Of a DNA stretch of 64,000 nt, positions 1-10,633 are shown piece after piece. Position 1 is the first letter of the stretch; each line of letters begins with the position of its first letter. The translations under genes and the position numbers were made by a program. This DNA is from Paraconiothyrium sp. Pb-2020 (Eukaryota; Ascomycota; Dothideomycetes; Pleosporales; Didymosphaeriaceae). Under the pieces are notes generated by a model that had not been told where the DNA came from, ran no database searches, and saw nothing but the letters and a program-made list of their open reading frames with translations. The stretch is from assembly GCA_022419385.1 (NCBI GenBank), contig JAJUBI010000001.1, positions 5,952,001 to 6,016,000 on the forward strand. Reading direction: 5' to 3'.

Positions 1-2
1 CC

Positions 3-68
3 GAAGATACTTTGTGCGGCTACGAACCGATGATCACCGACAATGCCGACGCCATGGACATGAGCTAG
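3..68 (+). CDS. 3' end of a gene truncated by the window edge
   Basis: A frame open from base 3 encodes 21 residues ending in NADAMDMS and a TAG stop at 66-68. The composition (EDTLCGYEPMITDN...) looks like a real acidic C-terminus, while the other two plus frames lack that look. The rest of the gene lies upstream of the window, so no function can be given. It could also be chance, because only 22 codons are visible. Confidence 0.4.
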   Translation, partial: EDTLCGYEPMITDNADAMDMS

Positions 69-900
69 GTCTCTGTTCTCGAATAGCCTGCCTGTTGTCA
101 ATCTAGCAGCGCCCCATATCTCCCTACCAACAACCACTGCCATTGATGCACAGTGGTCTCATCGATCAATACTTGACTCAGCGATTCGCGCTGAGCTTTG
201 TACCTTGTTTTGCGCATAAAAGCTTTTCTGATGTTCGACCAGTCACACCTCACCACTCGATTTCGACGTTTGAGCGAACCCATTGGCCGACAGGCCCCAT
301 CGTCGAGCCCTTACGATTCTGACACGGCCTTTTTTTCTGGATGAAACACGGAGTTTAGTGTTTCTGTCTGTGTGGTCTACCTGTATTACTTTCCGGAGTT
401 TCGATACGAACTGCATCTGCATGCACCCCACTGTTACCCTCGCTGCTAAAAGATGGCGCGAGCTGGGGATTGGCGTTTTTCACTTTTTGGCCTTCTATTC
501 ATGCTGTCGGTCGTGGCGATGAAACGTTTTACGATTACGATTTCTTGATTTCGGTATGAATGCGCTGCTTCAGGTATCGGGGCGAGGGGGGTGAAAGGAT
601 TGGATGTTTTGAGCTTGGACAGAGTGAAGGATCTGAGGGCCGTAGTTGCAGATGTGAGCGCATTATGACGATATGATGATCATGTGCAGAACAATGTGTC
701 TGAAGTGAGTGTTTGCTATTTATGTGAGGTGCGGTGTAAAACGAAGAAATTTGCGGTCTGATTATCGCCCGAGTAACGCCTTACGTAAGGTTACCCCTAT
801 ATCGGCTATCGATAGAAGAGTAATCTACGATCTGTAGTTAACGGCGTTCACACTTGCTCTTTGGCAAAGGGCTCTAAAAACAGTCAGTGCAAAAGCATGG
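69..900. other. Intergenic, no gene seen
   Basis: About 830 bases with only short, non-conserved frames. It presumably holds the 3' untranslated region of the truncated gene. No repeat motif of the neighbouring array is obvious before about base 900. Confidence 0.5.
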
Positions 901-3900
901 AGGGGCATCGGCGTGGACTAAAACGCATGAAGTTTTACTTGATGGGGAGGCGGAGGAGCGAATGATGATCACATGCTCGTCGAAGCGTTCGTTTTGTACG
1001 ACACGCAAGTGCATGATCTGATCATCATCATCATCGCTGCACGGATAGTTCACTGGAGTCTGATGGTGAGTTTGCTTGGTCAATGGTGAGTCGCTCTTAA
1101 GGCTGGGCGGGACTGTGGGTATATATATCGTCTCTTTTCCTGCTGGCTTTCGCTCTTCACACTTCTCTTCGGGGGCTGAGGGAGTACTAAAACGTTTCAC
1201 TTCCCCAGATCATGTGCGGACTAAAATCCAAATGCCCTAATCGCATGGTGGTGTGCCCTTGCTCTGGACCAAAGAAGCTAACAGAGCTGATTGATGGAGG
1301 CGTGCCTTTGTTCGGGACTGGAATCCGGTCCGGCAACAGCTACGGGGAATCTGGGTTGGACTTGACATCGTTGCCGCGCAGAATATGTGATGGTGACGTG
1401 CGTCATTGTCTCTAGCTGTGAGACCTACTCGCTACACTGACATGCGTGAAGGGGAGGGTAAGATCAGACGAAGCGGAGGCATAAAAAGCGCGAATATTTC
1501 TGCGGGACTTCTTCTTTACACTTCCTCACTGCTCGGGTTGGAGCGACTGAGAATTCGATATTCGAAAATCATATGCGGACTAAAGATAAAGTTCTGAAAG
1601 AAGTATGGCGCTGTGGTCTCTGCCTCTCGATCTCTGGGACTTCTGCCTGTGACAAAATGGGCATGTTCGACTACCATGTCTGAGTGTGAGAGGACCTGGA
1701 ACTTCAAAGCTATCGACTTCGAATCTATGCGGCAGTCTGGCTGGCTGTGTCAGCTACAGTCGGTCAAAAATGTCCTGCGCCTCTGTTATGTGGATACCAA
1801 AAGCCATGAACACCAAAAGAACGAGGACAGACAGGCATGAGCTTTCCCTGGGCCCTCGTCGAAAATCCAGCCGGCATCCCCTATATGAGCGTCCTGCGTC
1901 CGCCAAAACCCCAAACTGAAACTATGCATGCTGAGCTGAAGCGACGACGGCTATAAATACCTGCGTCGTCGCTGTTCGAGAGACTCCTACCCGCATTCCA
2001 ATTGCGGTGATCGGTGACTAAAACATCTGCCCTGGGACGACATGTGTATACTAAAAATCCACGTCAACGCTACATGAGATCCAAGTTCTGGCTTGGTCGT
2101 GCAAAAAGATTCCTGGACCATACTCATGGACGCGGATTCCTTGAGTCCTTGGGAAACTTCTCTGCACTACGCGCATGTGGACACAAAGAAAGGGATGCGA
2201 TGAACCCATGGGGGAATCTTCTCTTCTTGTCTGAAACTCGAAGTCTATTGCCACATGAGAGATCTGCGCGCTCAAATCTAAATGGCATTAGAACATGCCC
2301 GGATTGACTTGGGAGACGGTACTATAAAGCCCAACAACCTCTCCGATGAAGGAGGATCCTCCACGAAACTTCATCAGTCCACGGGGTGACTAAAACCGGT
2401 CCTCTCAAGAATATATGTGTCGACTAAAAGTCGATAATGAGACTGGACATGGGGCGTTTCTTGTCCGCTTGCGGGGGCATGTCCTCCTTTATGAGGCACT
2501 AAAATTGGCAACGTTTAATTTTATGGAGGTGCTTTGCCTCATGTGATATAAGAAGATCATGCTCTCGCTGCTCGAGAGGGTTTTACATGGGACTTTCTTA
2601 CTACTGCACGGTGTTCCAAAAAAGCCGCTCTTACGTTCGCAACGTGCGGATGAAACAAATTCAATAACGATGACATGGAGATTGTCTTCGTCTTCGAGGA
2701 GGTATATGTTTACACTATGCTGCACCCAACAACACCCTGGAGGCGTCTGCTTTTTGAACAAGGCTATGGAACCACAAGCTGGGGCTCTCTATATATATCT
2801 GCGCAAGAAACCTCCCCATAAGGTCTTGTCACTGCCGGATTTGACCTTATAAAAACGACTATGAGGACGTCTATGTGCTGACCAAAAGCAAGAATGCCAA
2901 GTTTAATGGGGTCCGGCTTCTGCGTTGCCGGACACAAATCTTCCTTGCGCATTCAGCAAACAAGGTACTGAGCTCGATATGGCCTGTCTGCTTGCTTCGG
3001 ACTACATATACCTACGCTCTCCCTGCTTGAGTGTCGTCTACTCGCAACCTCTTACTTTTATGTGAGACCAGAAAACCTGAAAGACTAAAAGCATGTGGAT
3101 TAAAGTACACGCAATCGCCGACCATGAGCTGGGACTCTTGCTCTCGCTAAAACTGGACGAGCTTGTCTGATGCCGTCAAGCTTGGCTGAACCTATCTATA
3201 GGAGCTTCTGCCTTGTGGTAGGTGTATTAATACGCACATTCTCGCTGCTCGAGTGCCTTTCACACACTTCCTCATTACTGTCATGAGCGACCAAAACAAT
3301 GATTGTGGCACACCATGGGTAGAACAAATCACATACAATGACTGCCCATGGGACGTGGCGCTTAGTCTGCCTGCCAGCTCTTTGCGAACAGTTTGGACTG
3401 GGAGATACAGAAAAGATGAGCAAAGCAAGTCATCCACTGCTTTGTGGTTGTGTTGCAAAGTCTCAAGTTGCTGGCATTATCTCAAATGTCCTGTTTTGCT
3501 CTGTTCTCGCCCTCAGTAATTGGAAAAGGACTGACTCGAAGAGTCTATGTACGGACTAAAACTTATGAAAATATGGGCCGATGGGACTTGGACCTGGTTC
3601 TGGCTGAGTACCGGTGCTTAGGATTTTGCTCCAAGATATGGAGTTTGGCCAAAGCTGCAGAAGATTGTCCACCATATCCCGGAGATATAAATCCCTGTAC
3701 CATTTTTTTACGAGGGCTTCTTCACTTGACTATGTCAATGGTCCAGAGGACGTGAAATCCCCCAGTGGCGTATTCATGTACGGACTACAAGACTTCAACT
3801 GATGAGCTCCATGTGTGGACCACAGAACTCCGACGAAAGTGTCTATCTGCGGGATGAAATAAGAGCAAAGACAGCGCCATGGGGCGCTGCTTCTGCCATG

Positions 3901-4534
3901 GGGGATCTCAGCTGCCAACGCATCGTACCTTATCCTAGTAGAGGCTCTGAAGAGGCCCGGCTGGTCACGTTTGAATGGTATCCAAAGCGATAGATTGAGC
4001 GCGCATCTCGGCGTCTGCCCTGGACACGTGTATAAACCACCATCTCCTCACTGCGTGAGCTTCTATTCCACACACCTCTCGTCAAGAGCTTGGTGTGACT
4101 AAAACACCGGGCGCCTATCAAAATGTATGGACCCAAATCAGCTTTGCCTCATTCAAACGGTCCTGGCTTCTATCTTCATAAAAGCAACGACTCAATGCTA
4201 TGTTTCCTCTGCGACTCATTGAAGCAGTTGCGAGATCACGGGATCCTCGCGTGCTTCTAAGATTGCGTACATATCGATCATGTCCTGTTTTGCGGATGAT
4301 AGGTCTATGAAAACTTGTCTCCTCGCTGTGTGAGCTTCTTCTTCATATCAGTGTGTCCAGGGCTTTAATCGGACTAGAAAGGAAGGTCGTATTGCTACAT
4401 GTGGAGACTCAAAGGGAACCTCGTCCAGGAATATGGGTTCCGGCTCTTGTTCTGTGTGAATGAGACCACATGATTTTATGTGCTTGCAAAATCTCCGATC
4501 TAATACACGATGCTCTGATCTGCAGGCTTTAAGA

Positions 4535-4760
4535 CTATTAAAGCTGGTCTCCTCGCTGTGTGAGCTTCTTCTTCACACTTCTGTCCTCAAGACTGTGGAT
4601 GGACTCAAACATCGACAGCACGTCTATATGAGCGGACCAAAACCAAAAACTCCCGCACCCATGGGTTGCGACCCCCGCACTGTGGTGAACCTCTACATGC
4701 GGAGACTAAAAACGGAAGTTGTCGATACCATGGGTTCTGGCTCCGCTCTGGTGTGAACGC
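4535..4760 (+). repeat. Well-preserved unit of the ACTAAAA array
   Basis: This unit shows the parts in order: an ATTAAAG TATA-like element, CTCGCTGTGTGAGCTTCTTC followed by TTCACACTTC, a GGACTCAAAC box (4603), a GCGGACCAAAAC box (4636), CATGGGTTGCG, then a further ATGCGGAGACTAAAA box (4705) and CATGGGTTCTGGCTCC. The unit at 4300-4460 shares a 27-base block almost exactly with this one (TCTCCTCGCTGTGTGAGCTT and onward), so these two are probably the youngest copies. Confidence 0.65.
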
Positions 4761-5532
4761 GGCGGCTGAGCATGGCTTTCTCGGATCACACGGACACGCG
4801 GTCAAGCTATCGCGAGGTTTCATTCAGGTTCACAAGCTTTAAAAAAATGCCTGCCAACTAGGCCCATGGGAGTCTGCTTTGGAAACGCTTAAAAGATCTT
4901 GCCTGCTCCCTGCTCGAGCTTTCGCTTCACACTTTCTTCGTGTTAAGTTGGGCATGGCTGAAAACCAACCCTGCCATTCACATGTGGACTAAAAGGATAC
5001 AGCGGCAAAAAGATAGAGTCGGTGTCTGTCCTGGCCGAGCGCGGCGGTCGAGAAAATTTCTTCCAAGGTTGAGATGGAATTTGGTTCGGACGCTGAATTC
5101 TTGGTCCCCGTATTCTAGAACGGACATCGCAGACCTACGCTGTCGGACACATTCGCTCCTCACAAATGTCAACCTCTCTTCTTCGCTGCTCGAGCTTCCA
5201 CTTCTTATCTCTCGTGTAAAGCTGGGGACGACCGAAATGCAGTTCACATTTTCCCATCTCTGGATTTAAAAGCTCGAAGCTCTTGGTGATGGAATCTTTT
5301 GTCTGCTCTGGTCGAGCGAGGCGGTCTGGAAACCTATCTCTTTGACGAAATCGAGTCGTAGCGGAAAAATTGAGCACTTCGCCCGTGCCATCCAAGTTCC
5401 TGGTTGCAGACTTCTATGACGGAAGCTTGCGTTAGGCACGTGTACAAAGAATCATGGCTCCTCTACTTTGGTTTTTATACATATTCCTCGTCAACAGCAA
5501 GAATAGACTAAAATTGGGTTCCTCACTCGCAG

Positions 5533-6159
5533 ATGGGCGGATTAAAAAGAGACAAGAGAGCTTATCATGGGAACTGCCTTCTGTCTTGCCTGAGCTTGGT
5601 GGCTCTTCAAAGCTTCTCAGCGACTCACTCATGTCGCATTTCACCCACATCGAAAGACGTATTCGCCAACATGATGTCTGGAGCAGATTGCCATAGTACT
5701 CTCAATCACATTGACGAGAAGCTGCGCAAGCACTACTTGGCGTGCCACATGCTGTGCGGAGATTCCGATTGCACGCATAGGTCATGGCAGGCTTCTCCAG
5801 GGAGAAAGCTCTTGATACTAACAAGCTACATTCTCATGAAGGTGTTCGCTTCGTGGAAGGGCTATATATCTCTGCTCTTACGCGCCTGGAACTTTTTCCT
5901 CCACAACTGCCCATCCAGCTTGGAGAAGACTACAGTTCAAGTTCAATTTTCTTATGGAACCTTCCAAAAACATGTTGGATGTGCAATTATGACTTGCAGT
6001 CCCAGTCTATACTCAAAGAAAGTCTACGAGGCTGAAGAAAATTCGACTTCCGGATCCTGCATGCTACCAAACAACATGCCCATTCTTCCATGGGAAGTAG
6101 TCTCTAAAGTGGATTCCAATCGATTTATGTGCGAAACCGAGTCGTACCATGGTCGTTGA
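5533..6159 (+). other. 208-codon open frame inside the array, doubtful
   Basis: This is the longest uninterrupted frame in the repeat region. It starts inside a repeat box (ATGGGCGGATTAAAA) and encodes a cysteine- and serine-rich protein with no domain I recognise and no signal peptide at its start. No other unit encodes a similar protein. I treat it as probably non-coding, but its length makes it worth a transcript check. Confidence 0.15.
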
Positions 6160-7090
6160 AGACTTGTACGAACGCTATACGTACTCTAACGCAAGTCTTG
6201 CTCGAAAAAGGCTAGCATTTGGTATGATGAGCCGTCAATCAAGCAGACGCTTAGCAGTGTCCGAGAAGCTTGACTGTTGTAGCTCGAAGTGATGCGAGTT
6301 CGTGGCCCAGCTGCAGGTATAAAAGCCGCTATTGGTTTCTGCACCTCTCTTGCTACACTTTCATCGATCTGTCTTAGGGCAAAGGCAATCAAACTTCCAT
6401 GACAAGGCTACTATGCGGAACTAGATTCAACATGTTCACCCCTATGTGCTTTTGTGCCGGCCTTGCGCTACAGATTGGAGAACTCACATGCGCCTGTGGT
6501 TGTTGGGCAAGAAGGAATGCAAAGAGTACGAGCATAGCTCAAACGGACCGCAACGGTCGGAAATATGGTCCAATTCTCCCAATCTATCAGGCCCTATAAC
6601 TCATGAATCGACTCATTCGTGGGCAGCACTCCAAGTGCAATAGGTCGCGGGTTTATTCGAATTTCAGGTAGCTATGAGGTATGGAGTTGCAGCGGGGGGT
6701 ATGGAAACCTAGGCGATGATGTGCATCACGATTGAGACTTGGTGGTGATGTGTAGATTTGCTATAGTGTTTTGCTCTAGTTTGTATATAGAAACTTGCCA
6801 TGTGTGCGCTTGCGTTGTTCTCCCATTGATTGTCTGACGAGCTTTCGTGTCATTAGAAGCCTACGCAGTAGTATCCCCTGTGGGAACCAACATACAGTTC
6901 CTGCAAATCATGGGAGTAAGAGCTTCGATGTGCCGAACTAAAAGCAAATCGCAGATGTCTGTCTTCCTTTGGAATCTGTCATTAAAAAAACAGGAAACTG
7001 TAATCGATGAGTGAACACGTTGTGTAAGGACACATGCTTGCTGCTGTAGTCGACTGAGCCTGGATGACGCGGATATAGAGCCACACCTCT

Positions 7091-8109
7091 TCATCGCGGC
7101 ATCCTCTCCTCATCTAAACGCCGACGCGTGGAGAGCCGCGTCACATGCACCCTCCCTGGACTTTCCGACTCTAACACCAACCAGGTTATCATATTCCCCG
7201 TTTCAGGATCGCATAGTGGAGGGCTCATCACCTTCATGAACCGTGTTTCGTGGGCGCCTTCATAGACTCTGAACATGCTGAAGCGCGATATTTTGTAGAG
7301 GGACTTCACGATAGCTGCTACAACCTCTGGGTCGCTTGCCTTGCGCTCCGAGCGCTTCATAAGGTCAACCACAGTCTCGCCTGGACTTCTCTTCTCAGCG
7401 AAGGCTGGTACTGTATCTAGCCAGTGTATCGAAAGCCGCTTCAGGTGCGCCTGTTGAATCGCCCACTCATCGTTTGGCACAATCGCTTCAAGCCGCATTC
7501 GTGGGGCGAGCTTTACTCGGCACCCGATGTCTTGACCTTTGCTGATAATACTGGAAATATGCGGCGGATAGCGTAGACCCACTGCATGACTGGAAAGCTC
7601 CTTTGAGCTGGTGAACCGCACGGCGCACACTCGGTCTAATATGTCTTTTCGACACGTATCGAACCATCGCAAGAACTGCAGTGCCGCGCATTGTAACCCG
7701 TCACTATGGCCGTAGGTTACGAAAATGAGCGTATTGACACTGAGCTGAAAGCTGCTGTTTCGGTGTGTAACTGGCGGCAGGAGTATTTTAGCTGATTGAA
7801 CTCCTTGGGATATGCATGGCGATATTCATGGTTGGACTTTTCAGGAGCGTAAAAGAAGGGCCGTCGCCCGTTATGGTGGGCGAGGTATCGCAGGCCATTT
7901 TCACTGTACAACGCGAGTTTGTATATCTGATTGCGTATCTCTCCGGGGATCTGAAAGAACTTGCTCGATTGGGCCTTTGCTTTTGGCTTTGGCGGTAATC
8001 TTACGACTGGGCGACAGTGGTTGGTACCGGAGCTGTGGTCGCCTTTTGGGGAAGCTCGGAGGATGCGTACGCAGGAGTCCATGTTGACGGTGGTCAGTAT
8101 TCTTCGCAA
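7091..8109 (-). pseudogene. 2EXR/F-box-like fungal protein, frameshifted
   Basis: The N-terminal part (8109 down to about 7750) carries FFQIPGEIRNQIYKLAL, the start of a domain very common in dothideomycete proteins of unknown role, and QLKYSCRQLHTETAAF. The frame then meets a TAA at 7717-7719. Shifting by one base near 7750 (GCAGCTTTCAGCTC) restores a continuous frame reading QLSVNTLIFVTYGHSDGLQC and on through FLRWFDTCRKDILDRV to a stop at 7091. No GT-AG intron of workable size can repair the join. The gene therefore looks like a single-base-deleted copy, or contains a sequence error. The family resembles the intact gene at 57957-58964. A later Met at 8082 is an alternative start. Confidence 0.7.
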
Positions 8110-9298
8110 GTACGTTGTTCAAGTTCTTATATCAAGCAAAAAAAAAAAATAGATAATTCATTCATAACATGTTGGGACATGTGAGATTTTGGTACATTAC
8201 CGTGGGAGCGAGCGAGCGAGCAAAACCGTGGAAGTTCCTGCAGACTTTGCGCATGTCGACTCAACACAAGCTCAAAGCTACACTGATCATTTTTCAAGTC
8301 TGGTTGACGCAGGCAGCTTTCGCATTCGCACATTGCGTGATGCTCTAACTGTTACATTCTGTCGAGTTGACTAAACCAGCAACATAGAAATACCCGGAGT
8401 CCAGACCAGAGCCTTTTGCCCTTCGCTGCACCTTGCATTCTCTCGGCGATTCTGCAGTTATAGTCTACCGCATTCGCTATAGTGATCGACAGGATCACCG
8501 CTCAGGCCAACTACGTCATACAACGCGTACTATGGCTCCGGTTCGCTGTCGCTCATCAAAGGGAAGTACACTTCGTGCAGTTTTGAGCCTGAGAAACGCA
8601 ATCATGGAAGAGGTCCCAATAGTCGCCGCGAACAGAGATAGCCTTGCGAACCTAGTGAGAGACCCTGCGTCGATATGGTTCGCTACGGGCCGGTTCCAAG
8701 GTTCCAAGGTATCTTATGCACGTGCCTTCTCTTTCAGCCTTGCAGCCCAGTATTCTGCAAGTTGACTGTCAGACACCTCTTCCTTCAATGTGTACTTCAG
8801 AATCGGTTCTGAAGCACGTCCAAGCACTGCCGGCATATCGAAGCTCCTATCGGGAAATGCCGGACTAAGCTTAGCCCGCACGTCCCCGCGAAGATGACGT
8901 CAAGCCACCGTTGCCAGAAATCTGACCCTTCACCACACATCGCGAAACGCCCCGGGCCGGGTAATCATTGCTATGCCACGTCGTGCGAATCGCACGCCTT
9001 TATATATCGGCAGACTGGGTCCCCCCTGAATCGACGGTATGCCTGAGTTCGCGAGAGTCAGTTAGACTTGCTTTTGAGTAACGGCTCGCCCACCGCTCTT
9101 TGCTCCACTCAGTGCATCATCACGCGTGCGCGATATCCCGCAATAGTTCCCTGGGGGCTGGCGATCTCCCTTTTAGCCTCCACATATCTACTCGTCGACG
9201 CCTGGGGCTTCGAGAGGTTGAATATTCCTTCGGCTTCGTCTTCAACTGTCGCGTGTTTTTGGAGTTTTTGAGCTGCTACGCCGCACCACCTGCCCACC
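8110..9298. other. Intergenic with upstream region of the next gene
   Basis: About 1.2 kb. It has an A-run at about 8140 and an ACTAAAC near 8370 resembling the upstream array. A TATATAT-containing stretch near 9000 could serve the gene starting at 9299. Frames of up to 110 codons exist on the plus strand but look non-coding. Confidence 0.4.
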
Positions 9299-10429
9299 AT
9301 GAATTACTCCACGTGGATAGAGGAGAAGAACCTCAAAGTATGGCATCTTTCCATGCTGGACCTTTGTAATTGACCAATTGGCTTAGAAAACCTTCATCGT
9401 AGCGACGTTGTGTTCCACCATCGTCGGCACCTTCACGACGACTATGAATCTCTACGATGCTGTGCAAGCCCGCAAGAACCAGAAAAAGACCGACAGCAAA
9501 CAGGACCAGGAGCTTGAGTCCCTGCGAAAGCGCGTAGACCAGGCAGAGGAACGCGCAAAGGACAAGGATAGGGGGCGCGACGACTACGGGCGCAACTTCC
9601 GAGACGCCTCTATGCTTGTACAGCGGCAGTACGATGAGGGGTACGGGAGACTGGGGAGCAGATTCGCCGAGGGAGACAGTATGTTCTGCAACCTGTATCT
9701 CATGAGCCCACGCTGACAGTCCCAGCAATAACGGAAAACCTCCTACAAAAGCAAATCATCCAGCTCCAGCAGACCGTCATCAACGTCCTACAAGATGCCC
9801 TTTACAACGATCGCCAACTCTCCCGCGCCGACATGGCCAGGCTCGCAGCTGCGTCCGACGCTGCCCGCGAAGGTTCCATCGACGCTCTCCGCCAGCAACA
9901 GCAACGTCTCGCCGGCATAGAAGACGCCCCCAGCAGACGCGACTCTCCCATGCGCGCCCTGCCCGCCCCAAAACGTGCCTCGACCGTCATCGACGAAGAA
10001 CCCCTCTTCTGCCGCTACGCACTCGGCGTACAGTTCAGACCTTCCAAGCCCCTTGCAGGCGAGTTTGCACCCGGCGGCGACTGCCGCTGTCCTGACTGCG
10101 ACCGGCGCATCGACGCCACCGCGGACGACTTCTGGCAGATTGGTAAACGCACACCCATCGTATACGGTGGGAAAGAAGTCACCGAGGCTCGCGAGTTCCA
10201 CCTGGGCCAGCGCTTTGTGATCAAATGTCACACACCGGATGGTCAGTACGCTTGCGTGCTGTGCAACAGGCACAGGGATAGAGATGCTGTGTGTCGGACG
10301 GTGGAGGCGCTTGTGAACCACGTGGGACGGTTCCACGACGTTGAGGAGTTGGAGAAGGAGGTCGATCTGAAGGAGACGGTCCCGATGCCTTTGGCGGCAC
10401 CGCCGCGACGGAGCGAGATGGCGATATGA
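9299..10429 (+). CDS. Conserved fungal membrane-anchored protein with Cys/His motif
   Basis: Three exons: 9299-9337, 9387-9678 and 9726-10429, giving about 344 residues. The start ATG has a CCACC context, and exon 1 encodes MNYSTWIEEKNLK. A hydrophobic stretch follows (about residues 14-35, TFIVATLCSTIVGTFTT). Then come a charged coiled-coil-like segment rich in K/E/D/R, a glutamine-rich helix (about 110-160) and a C-terminal region with CPDC, CVLC, and later C and H residues (CRTVEALVNHVGRFH) that could bind zinc. I recognise this as a widespread fungal hypothetical type but know no function. The second acceptor is ambiguous: AG at 9719 would add two residues in frame compared with AG at 9725. 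The 3' end converges on OXP1. Confidence 0.8.
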
Positions 10430-10633
10430 TGCGCTTACAGCATGGCATGGTATGGTGTGGCATAGCGTTCTTTCCCCCTACTTCACGACTTCGCACCAGT
10501 AGCGACGGCGTTTGGGCTTTCTTCGATGACTCGTATTATACCACTTCTTTCTAGATCACGACTCACGACCTCAGCTACATACATACAGACAGAATCATCA
10601 AAGAGATGTAGATATACCGCTATTATGCTCCGC

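Larger units (their letters stand above)
900..6960 (+). repeat. Degenerate array of promoter-like units with ACTAAAA boxes
   Basis: Exact ACTAAAA occurs on the plus strand at 917, 1186, 1220, 2017, 2050, 2389, 2423, 2498, 3084, 3555, 4098, 4705, 4988, 5510 and 6937, where about 0.4 is expected by chance in 6 kb. Many boxes come in pairs 33-34 nt apart (1186/1220, 2017/2050, 2389/2423, and degenerate pairs 4098/4131, 4373/4407, 4603/4636). The second box is usually preceded by ATGTGNGG. Upstream of the pairs there is typically a TATAAA-like element and a block CTCGCTGYTCGAGCTTCTTC / TTCACACTTC (about 1526, 2565, 3241, 4050, 4321, 4552, 4911, 5183). Downstream comes CATGGG with a CTGGCTCTTG-like tail. 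Units are roughly 150-500 bp apart and strongly diverged. No conserved protein frame runs through them. The function is unknown to me. It could be an array of short RNA-polymerase-II units, a protein-binding array or a decayed tandem repeat. Confidence 0.75.

Noticed and set aside
7740..7760. CTTTCAG as a splice acceptor to repair the 2EXR-like gene
   Set aside because: The nearest upstream GT leaves an intron of fewer than 30 nt and no in-frame product.
8433..8765. 110-codon plus-strand frame
   Set aside because: No conserved motif and no splice extension. Composition typical of random sequence.
9788..10336. 182-codon minus-strand frame
   Set aside because: Antisense to the third exon of the membrane/zinc protein, whose introns and conserved motifs support the plus strand.
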